Assembly: GCA_910577095.1 (NCBI GenBank)
Contig: CAJTLY010000030.1
Coordinates: forward strand, 1-10,357
Length of the DNA: 10,357 nt
Direction: 5' to 3'
Origin: an uncultured Alphaproteobacteria bacterium
Lineage (GTDB): Bacteria > Pseudomonadota > Alphaproteobacteria > RF32 > CAG-239
The position numbers and the translations under genes are program-made. The notes under the pieces were generated by a model, which ran no database searches, was not told where the DNA came from, and saw only the letters and a list, made by a program, of their open reading frames with translations. Positions 5,370-10,357 of this stretch are shown piece after piece (positions within the stretch are counted from its first letter, which is position 1; every line of letters starts with the position of its first letter).

Positions 5370-8095
5370 TTCAGAATCTGACCGTGGCAGTGTTTGTACT
5401 TTTTACCGCTGCCGCAGGGACAGGCATCGTTACGCGACACTTTTCCCCATGTTGACGAATCTTTGGGATCAATTTCCGTTTTAGCATATTGGAAAGGAAC
5501 CGATTTTTCCTTTTCCTCGGCAGGCGCTTTTTCACCGCCGATCAAACTTTGCGGGCTTTCGTGAATCGCCTGCATGCGGGTATTTTGCTCACGGAGGCGC
5601 AAATCCTCTTCGTTCCCGTTCTGAATTTGGGCCCGGCAGGTCAGGAAAGTAACTTTCTCGCGCAACAGATCCAGCATATCCGAAAACATATTGAAGGCTT
5701 CTTTTTTGTATTCGTTGAGCGGATCTTTCTGTCCGTAGGCACGCAGCACAATGGTGTGGCGCATATAATCCAAAGTGGCAATATGTTCTTTCCACAACTG
5801 ATCCATCACCTGCATCAGAATATTTTTTTCGACCAGACGGACAATTTCTTCCGGCACGCCGCGGTTTTTCTCAATGATGTTCTGTTCAATCGTCTCAACA
5901 ATTTTCAAACTCATCGTTTCGGCATCCATTTCCGGCTCTTCGGCCCACTTGTCAACCGGGAGCACAAAACCGCTGATACGCCAGATTTCCTGCTGCAACT
6001 CGCCGAGCGGCCATTCTTTCGGGGTCAGACTGCGTTGCAGATACGGCGCCAAAACGTCATTCAGATATTCATCGCGCATTTCGGCGACGGTCCCCGAAAC
6101 GTCCGAAGTCTTCATCAGTTCTTTGCGCTGATCATAAATAACCTTGCGCTGATCGTTCATCACATTGTCATACTTGAGCAAATTCTTACGGATGTCAAAG
6201 TTACGTTCTTCCACTTTTTGCTGAGCCTTTTCCAAGGCCTTGCTGATCCACGGATGAACAAGAGGTTCGCCTTCCGGCAATCCCAGCTTTTGCAGCATCG
6301 CCGACATTCTCTCCGAACCGAAAATCCGCATCAGGTCATCTTCCATCGACAGGAAGAATTTGGAAGTTCCGGGATCGCCCTGACGTCCGGCACGACCGCG
6401 CAACTGATTGTCGATACGGCGGCTTTCATGACGTTCGGTGCCGAGAATATACAGACCGCCGGCCGCAACCACTTTCTCCTTGTCGGCATCAATCGCCAGC
6501 TTGATTTCCTCCCGCATCCGCGCAGCCTGATCCGGTGTTTCGTCGCCTTTCAGCATTGCTTTCAGGCGCATATCCGGATTGCCGCCCAACTGAATATCGG
6601 TACCGCGGCCCGCCATGTTGGTGGCAATGGTGATCGCTCCCGAAACCCCGGCTTCGGCTACAATCGCCGCTTCGCGTTCATGGTGACGGGCATTGAGCAC
6701 TTCAAACTTGACATCGCTTTTGGCACGCAGCAGCTCGGCCACCAATTCCGACTTTTCAATTGAAGTCGTTCCGACCAAAACCGGCTGTCCGCGGCGGTGA
6801 CAATCCAAAATTGTCTCAATGATGGCATCATATTTTTCTTTGGCGGTACGATAAATCTCATCATGATGATCGGTACGCTGAACCGGACGGTTGGTCGGAA
6901 TCTCAATGCACGACAAACCGTAAATGTCAACAAACTCGGCTTCTTCGGTCATCGCCGTACCGGTCATACCCGACAATTTCGGATACAGACGGAAATAATT
7001 TTGGAAAGTAATCGAGGCCAGAGTCTGGTTTTCCGACTGAATCGCAACATGTTCCTTGGCTTCGATCGCCTGATGCAAACCGTCGGAATAACGGCGGCCT
7101 TCCATCATCCGGCCGGTAAATTCGTCAATAATCACCACCTTGCCGTCTTTAACGATATAATCAACGTCGCGAATCTGCATTTTGTGGGCTTTCAGCGCAT
7201 TGTTGACATGTTGTACCAACGCCACGTTAGCCATATCATAGAGACCGCCGTCCTTGATTTGTCCGGTTTCTTTAAGCAACTGTTCGACGTGTTCCATCCC
7301 CGCTTCGGTCAAAGTGACGCTCTTGGCCTTTTCGTCTTTTTCATAATCCGCGTCAACCAGCTTGGGAATAATGCTGTTCACCGCCACATATTTTTCCGAG
7401 GAGTCCTCGGCGGCGCCGGAAATGATCAACGGCGTCCGCGCTTCGTCGATCAGAATCGAGTCGACTTCATCGACGATTGCAAAATTAAACGGCCGCTGCA
7501 CCATGTCGGAAAGCGAAAACTTCATGTTATCGCGCAGATAGTCAAAACCCAACTCGTTGTTGGTGCCGTAAATAATGTCGCTGGCATAAGCGGCACGACG
7601 TTCCTCGTCGTTTTTGCCGTGAACGATATAATCGACCGTCAGGCCCAAAAAGCGATAAACCTGTCCCATCCATTCGGCGTCGCGTTTGGCCAAATAGTCG
7701 TTGACGGTAACAATATGAACCCCTTTTCCTTCCAACGCATTCAAATAAGCGGCCAGCGTTGCCACCAGCGTTTTGCCTTCGCCGGTCTTCATTTCGGCAA
7801 TCATTCCCTTGTGCAAAACAATACCGCCGATCAGCTGCACATCGTAATGACGTTGTCCCAACGTCCGTTTGGCGGCTTCGCGGACAACGGCAAAAGCTTC
7901 CGGCAACAGTTCGTCAAGCGTTTCGCCGTCATTGAGGCGTTTTTTAAATTCTGCGGTTTTGCCTTTCAGCTCCTCATCGCTGAGTTTTTCGATTTGCGGC
8001 TCTAACGCATTGATTTTGTTGATTGTCTTATATTGTTTTTTGATAAAACGGTCATTGGCGCTGCCAAAAAACACCTTTGCTATTTTGCCTATCAT
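5366..8095 (-). CDS. secA: Preprotein translocase ATPase SecA
   Basis: SecA is the ATP-driven motor that pushes unfolded preproteins through SecYEG. Counting from the ATG at 8095 the protein has 909 residues. Walker A MKTGEGKT is at 102-109 and DEVDSILIDEARTP at 209-222, the same numbers as I recall for E. coli SecA. The second nucleotide-binding domain shows IATNMAGRGTDI and GRAGRQGDPG. The C-terminus carries the zinc-binding, SecB-contacting tail C-P-C-G-S-G-K-K-Y-K-H-C-H (892-904), after a variable linker. A GTG at 8107 would add four residues, but AAGGTGG lies 8 bases before the ATG and overlaps that GTG, so I chose the ATG. It diverges from an exported foldase gene, and its stop lies inside a long inverted repeat. 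Identification is secure. Confidence 0.98.
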   Translation of the reverse strand: MIGKIAKVFFGSANDRFIKKQYKTINKINALEPQIEKLSDEELKGKTAEFKKRLNDGETLDELLPEAFAVVREAAKRTLGQRHYDVQLIGGIVLHKGMIAEMKTGEGKTLVATLAAYLNALEGKGVHIVTVNDYLAKRDAEWMGQVYRFLGLTVDYIVHGKNDEERRAAYASDIIYGTNNELGFDYLRDNMKFSLSDMVQRPFNFAIVDEVDSILIDEARTPLIISGAAEDSSEKYVAVNSIIPKLVDADYEKDEKAKSVTLTEAGMEHVEQLLKETGQIKDGGLYDMANVALVQHVNNALKAHKMQIRDVDYIVKDGKVVIIDEFTGRMMEGRRYSDGLHQAIEAKEHVAIQSENQTLASITFQNYFRLYPKLSGMTGTAMTEEAEFVDIYGLSCIEIPTNRPVQRTDHHDEIYRTAKEKYDAIIETILDCHRRGQPVLVGTTSIEKSELVAELLRAKSDVKFEVLNARHHEREAAIVAEAGVSGAITIATNMAGRGTDIQLGGNPDMRLKAMLKGDETPDQAARMREEIKLAIDADKEKVVAAGGLYILGTERHESRRIDNQLRGRAGRQGDPGTSKFFLSMEDDLMRIFGSERMSAMLQKLGLPEGEPLVHPWISKALEKAQQKVEERNFDIRKNLLKYDNVMNDQRKVIYDQRKELMKTSDVSGTVAEMRDEYLNDVLAPYLQRSLTPKEWPLGELQQEIWRISGFVLPVDKWAEEPEMDAETMSLKIVETIEQNIIEKNRGVPEEIVRLVEKNILMQVMDQLWKEHIATLDYMRHTIVLRAYGQKDPLNEYKKEAFNMFSDMLDLLREKVTFLTCRAQIQNGNEEDLRLREQNTRMQAIHESPQSLIGGEKAPAEEKEKSVPFQYAKTEIDPKDSSTWGKVSRNDACPCGSGKKYKHCHGQILN

Positions 8096-8103
8096 AAATC
8101 TTT

Positions 8104-8110
8104 CCACCTT
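8104..8110 (-). promoter_or_regulatory. Ribosome binding site that fixes the secA start
   Basis: AAGGTGG on the minus strand differs by one base from the consensus AAGGAGG and sits 8 bases before ATG 8095. The upstream in-frame GTG (8107-8105) is part of this site and has no Shine-Dalgarno of its own, so it is unlikely to be the start. Confidence 0.75.
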
Positions 8111-8133
8111 GATAATATTTAAAGTCAGTCTTA

Positions 8134-8162
8134 CATTTAATGTTTATATTTATTAAAGTCAA
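8134..8162 (-). promoter_or_regulatory. Candidate secA promoter
   Basis: TTGACT (8162-8157, minus strand) is the same -35 hexamer as at the ffh promoter. It is followed after 16-17 bases by TTAAAT or TAAATG, both mediocre -10 boxes. Transcription would start near 8128, leaving about a 33-nt leader. The -35 is good and the -10 uncertain. Confidence 0.4.
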
Positions 8163-8202
8163 TAGCTTGCACATGAGTTATAAACTTTAGTAAATATTTT
8201 GC

Positions 8203-8230
8203 TTGGAATATTTTTGTTTTGTTATATAAA
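8203..8230 (+). promoter_or_regulatory. Candidate promoter of the parvulin foldase gene
   Basis: TTGGAA (8203-8208) is followed after 16 bases by TATAAA (8225-8230). Transcription would start near 8237, giving a short leader with the strong ribosome site GGAGG (8251-8255) eight to nine bases before ATG 8265. It runs back-to-back with the secA promoter in a 169-bp AT-rich region. Confidence 0.4.
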
Positions 8231-8264
8231 TAAACGTAGTTTTATTTTTTGGAGGTAATTATCT

Positions 8265-9095
8265 ATGAAAACTCAATATATTGCTGCTGCCGTTTTGTCG
8301 GCCATGCTTTTAAATCCGCTGCCGGCCGGTGCCGAAGGCAAAAACGGCGTTGCCGCGGTTGTCAACGGTGAAAAAATTACGGTTGCCGAACTGAAGGATT
8401 CCTACAACGCCCTTCCTCAGCTCAAATCGCAAATTTCCTTTGATCAGTTCTATCCCCGTATGGTAGAAGCCAAAGCAACCGAAACAGCGATTCTGCAGGC
8501 CGCCAAAAAAGCCAACATCGAATCAACCCCCGAATATAAAAAACAGCTGGATGCCGTCAAAAAACAGGTTATGAGCAATGTTTACATCCAGCAGCAGGTT
8601 GAAGGCAAAATTACGGATAACGACGTTAAAAACTTGTACAACCAGTACAAAAAAGAATTTAAGCCGCAAAAAGAAATGAGCGCCCGTCATATTTTGGTCG
8701 GCGACGAAGCGACCGCCAACGACATCATCGCCAAAATCAAAAAAGGCGAAAATTTTGATCAGCTGGCAAAAACCTATTCCGAAGAAAAGAACCCCAACCT
8801 GGGGTACTTCACCAAACAAATGATGGTACCGGAATTCGCCGACGCCGCTTTCAGAATGAAAAAAGGCCAATATTCGCAGAAACCGATCAAAACCAACTTC
8901 GGTTATCACGTTATCATTGTTGACGACGTTCGCGATTCCAAACCGATTTCGTACCAGGAAGCCGAACCGCAACTGAGACAGGCTCTGGCGCAGAAAACGG
9001 CTCAGGGCGTGTTGAAAAATATTCTTGACAACGCCAAAATTGAGCAATACCAGCTCGACGGCAAACCGATGCCGAAGACGCCGGCGGCTCAATAA
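8265..9095 (+). CDS. Exported parvulin-type peptidyl-prolyl isomerase (PpiC/SurA/PrsA-like)
   Basis: A 276-residue periplasmic foldase that should isomerise X-Pro bonds and/or chaperone exported proteins. Residues 1-23 form a signal peptide (K3, then a hydrophobic stretch) with likely cleavage after A-G-A; there is no lipobox Cys. A SurA-N-like helical part (about 26-130) with A-A-V-V-N-G-E-K-I-T (30-39) is followed by the parvulin domain (about 138-224): RHILV (141-145), LAKTYSEE (167-174), LGYF (179-182), VPEFADAAF (188-196) and FGYHVIIV (212-219). The usual GG before LG(W/Y)F is N-P-N here, a small variation. The C-terminus is Lys/Pro/Ala-rich. It is transcribed alone, diverging from secA and followed by its own terminator. 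Its exact subfamily cannot be decided from sequence reading. Confidence 0.92.
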   Translation: MKTQYIAAAVLSAMLLNPLPAGAEGKNGVAAVVNGEKITVAELKDSYNALPQLKSQISFDQFYPRMVEAKATETAILQAAKKANIESTPEYKKQLDAVKKQVMSNVYIQQQVEGKITDNDVKNLYNQYKKEFKPQKEMSARHILVGDEATANDIIAKIKKGENFDQLAKTYSEEKNPNLGYFTKQMMVPEFADAAFRMKKGQYSQKPIKTNFGYHVIIVDDVRDSKPISYQEAEPQLRQALAQKTAQGVLKNILDNAKIEQYQLDGKPMPKTPAAQ

Positions 9096-9111
9096 GTCTC
9101 AGACTTTCGGC

Positions 9112-9137
9112 AAAAACCGCTCTTTGGAGCGGTTTTT
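9112..9137 (+). terminator. Rho-independent terminator of the foldase gene
   Basis: A perfect 11-bp stem AAAAACCGCTC/GAGCGGTTTTT (9112-9122 with 9127-9137) closes the loop TTTG and ends in five T. It lies 16 bases after the stop codon. The A-run on the left lets it also act on minus-strand transcripts. Confidence 0.88.
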
Positions 9138-9163
9138 CTATGTTCAAACATCCGTTCTCACAA

Positions 9164-9201
9164 AAAAAGACACCGTACCCTATCGGGTGCGGCGTCTTTT
9201 T
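9164..9201 (-). terminator. Bidirectional terminator of the convergent right-hand gene
   Basis: Arms 9164-9180 and 9185-9201 pair over 17 positions with one A-C mismatch and one G-T wobble, around the loop TATC. The minus strand ends in seven T (9168-9162) and the plus strand in five T. It lies 20 bases beyond the stop codon of the minus-strand gene and backs up the foldase terminator. Confidence 0.82.
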
Positions 9202-9220
9202 ACCATTCGGGCAACCACGC

Positions 9221-10357
9221 TTATTGCTTGGGCGTAATCACCTGAAAGTCACGTAATCCGGTATGTTTCACCGAACCGAAATCAGCCGTCATCGTATGAG
9301 CAAACCAATATTCGGAAAACTCAAAACCACCGTCAACAAAGTCGCCGACAAAGGTTAACTTGCCTTCATCCGCAAAGTTCTCGTGCTTAAAGAACGGGAA
9401 CTTGATTGTCGTAATGCCGTCATCATAGTAGGCTTCGTGGTGCAACAGTTTGAAGTTTAACGAAAAATAGTTGTAATCGACAACATAACTGCGCTCGACT
9501 TTATGCACATAAACAACATCGCCGGCCGAGATGACAATGTCGTCAACATCGATAACCGAAGTGTTTCGTTGCATAATGTTTTTGTCCTGAAGCTTCTTAA
9601 AGTCCAACAGTTCGTGATCCAAAGATCCGTACATGTCGTCAACCGTATAGGTTTGTTCGCGCGTACTGCCGTTCAGCATCGTCTGTTTTACCTTAATCCA
9701 TGATTTGTACATGGTGCTGCTTTCTTCGTTAAGCAAAACTTCTGTTCCGGAATCAATCAGTTCACATTTCAAAACCGTATTTTCACCGTTGGTCTGCAAA
9801 GTCTTTTTCAAGATAATCTTTGCCGTGAGGTCGTAGCTTTTGCCGTTAAAATCGACCGAGATGTCATGTTGGTAGAGTTTACGCACACGGACGTTCTGCC
9901 ATTTGCCGATATCTTCGACTTCGATCTCCAGGTCTTTAACGCTGCTGCCTTTGTCGACAATGTTTCCGTAACGATGATAGGGCATGACTTGCCTGGTCAC
10001 TTTGTCATTGTAAACGGCCACTTCGAAAGGAAGTTCAAATGCAAATGAGAAATTGTCATATTCCACGTTATAGAACATGACAGAATCCGTAATTTGAACA
10101 AATCCGTCCGTTCGGCTGCCGTCGCCGACACCATAGGTAATACTGGTCCTGACCTGACCGAAATTGAACTCTTTAACGTCAATTTCCGTCTCAAGATTGT
10201 TCAACTGATTGTTGAGAGTAACGGAGACTTTGTTCTCGAAAGCGGCGCGGGTTTGTCCCTTGACCACAATCCAAGATTCATAGCTCAGTTTGGTGCCTTC
10301 GGTTCCGGAAACCTCGTTGACCTCATTGCTGAGACCGGCTTCGAGAACCTCGCTTTC
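9221..10357 (-). CDS. Repeat-built protein of unknown function, N-terminus outside the window
   Basis: The minus-strand frame stays open to the right edge, giving at least 378 residues. A GTG at 10267 is internal, because 30 codons precede it without a stop. I do not recognise the family. The protein is rich in Asp, Val, Tyr, Phe and Asn with alternating polar/hydrophobic stretches, suggesting beta-sheet, and no membrane segment is visible. It contains two diverged units about 190-195 residues apart (visible residues 28-218 and 219-378). Y-x-S-W-I-x-V-K recurs at 26 and 217, V-E-Y-D-N-F-S-F-A-F at 98 matches V-D-Y-N-Y-F-S-L-N-F at 293, and H-x(4)-D-F recurs at 164 and 354. The protein ends shortly after the last match. 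A large repetitive surface or secreted protein is a guess. The gene ends at a bidirectional terminator, convergent with the foldase gene. Confidence 0.8.
   Translation of the reverse strand, partial: ESEVLEAGLSNEVNEVSGTEGTKLSYESWIVVKGQTRAAFENKVSVTLNNQLNNLETEIDVKEFNFGQVRTSITYGVGDGSRTDGFVQITDSVMFYNVEYDNFSFAFELPFEVAVYNDKVTRQVMPYHRYGNIVDKGSSVKDLEIEVEDIGKWQNVRVRKLYQHDISVDFNGKSYDLTAKIILKKTLQTNGENTVLKCELIDSGTEVLLNEESSTMYKSWIKVKQTMLNGSTREQTYTVDDMYGSLDHELLDFKKLQDKNIMQRNTSVIDVDDIVISAGDVVYVHKVERSYVVDYNYFSLNFKLLHHEAYYDDGITTIKFPFFKHENFADEGKLTFVGDFVDGGFEFSEYWFAHTMTADFGSVKHTGLRDFQVITPKQ

Noticed and set aside
5489..8005. Two open frames of over 400 codons on the plus strand opposite secA (5489-6763 and 6797-8005)
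   Set aside because: Same pattern as opposite ffh: antisense to a full-length conserved gene, odd composition, no start signals. The window's codon preference rarely produces stops in that antisense frame.
8093..8107. GTG at 8107 as the secA start, adding four residues
   Set aside because: The GTG is part of the AAGGTGG ribosome site for ATG 8095, and numbering from the ATG places the Walker A motif where other SecA proteins have it.
10265..10267. GTG at 10267 as the start of the right-hand gene
   Set aside because: The frame continues upstream for 30 more codons to the window edge and those residues fit the repeat pattern (S-Y-E-S-W-I directly before it). No Shine-Dalgarno precedes the GTG.
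1..10357. CRISPR arrays, insertion sequences, phage or defence genes
   Set aside because: No regularly spaced repeats, transposase-like frames or defence-type motifs were seen. Apart from the two less familiar genes the content is core housekeeping.

Overview
The window looks like chromosomal DNA of an alphaproteobacterium, probably an uncultivated lineage of moderate GC with AT-rich intergenic DNA. Evidence: the gene order ffh-rpsP-rimM-trmD-rplS, alphaproteobacterial-style Ffh and TrmD sequences, Ala-rich tails on S16 and L19, and a SecA with a C-terminal zinc-binding tail. The genus cannot be fixed from sequence alone.

Layout, left to right. Positions 1-20 carry what looks like the first six codons of a minus-strand gene leaving the window, with a good Shine-Dalgarno (SD) site. 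Positions 21-370 hold no convincing gene, but contain two abutting 12-bp palindromes, a near-identical pair of 18-bp repeats and the terminator of the next operon. Positions 371-3877 are the minus-strand operon ffh-rpsP-rimM-trmD-rplS (SRP GTPase, ribosomal protein S16, 30S maturation factor, tRNA m1G37 methyltransferase, ribosomal protein L19). A good sigma70-type promoter (3993-4020) precedes it, with a roughly 110-nt leader that folds into three hairpins. Positions 4064-5284 are a minus-strand gene resembling the ELM1 family of GT-B-fold putative glycosyltransferases. Positions 5366-8095 are secA (minus), ending inside a perfect 19-bp inverted repeat.

SecA diverges from a plus-strand exported parvulin-type prolyl isomerase (8265-9095). 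Two back-to-back terminators (9112-9137 and 9164-9201) separate that gene from a convergent minus-strand gene running off the right edge (9221-10357). This last gene encodes a protein built from roughly 190-residue repeats that I do not recognise.

Most of the window is core translation and protein-export machinery: co-translational targeting (Ffh), post-translational export (SecA), periplasmic folding (the isomerase), and ribosome or tRNA maturation. I see no CRISPR array, insertion sequence, tRNA, rRNA or defence system. The least ordinary items are the structured ffh leader, the repeat-built protein at the right edge, the ELM1-like gene between secA and ffh, and the palindromes at the left edge.
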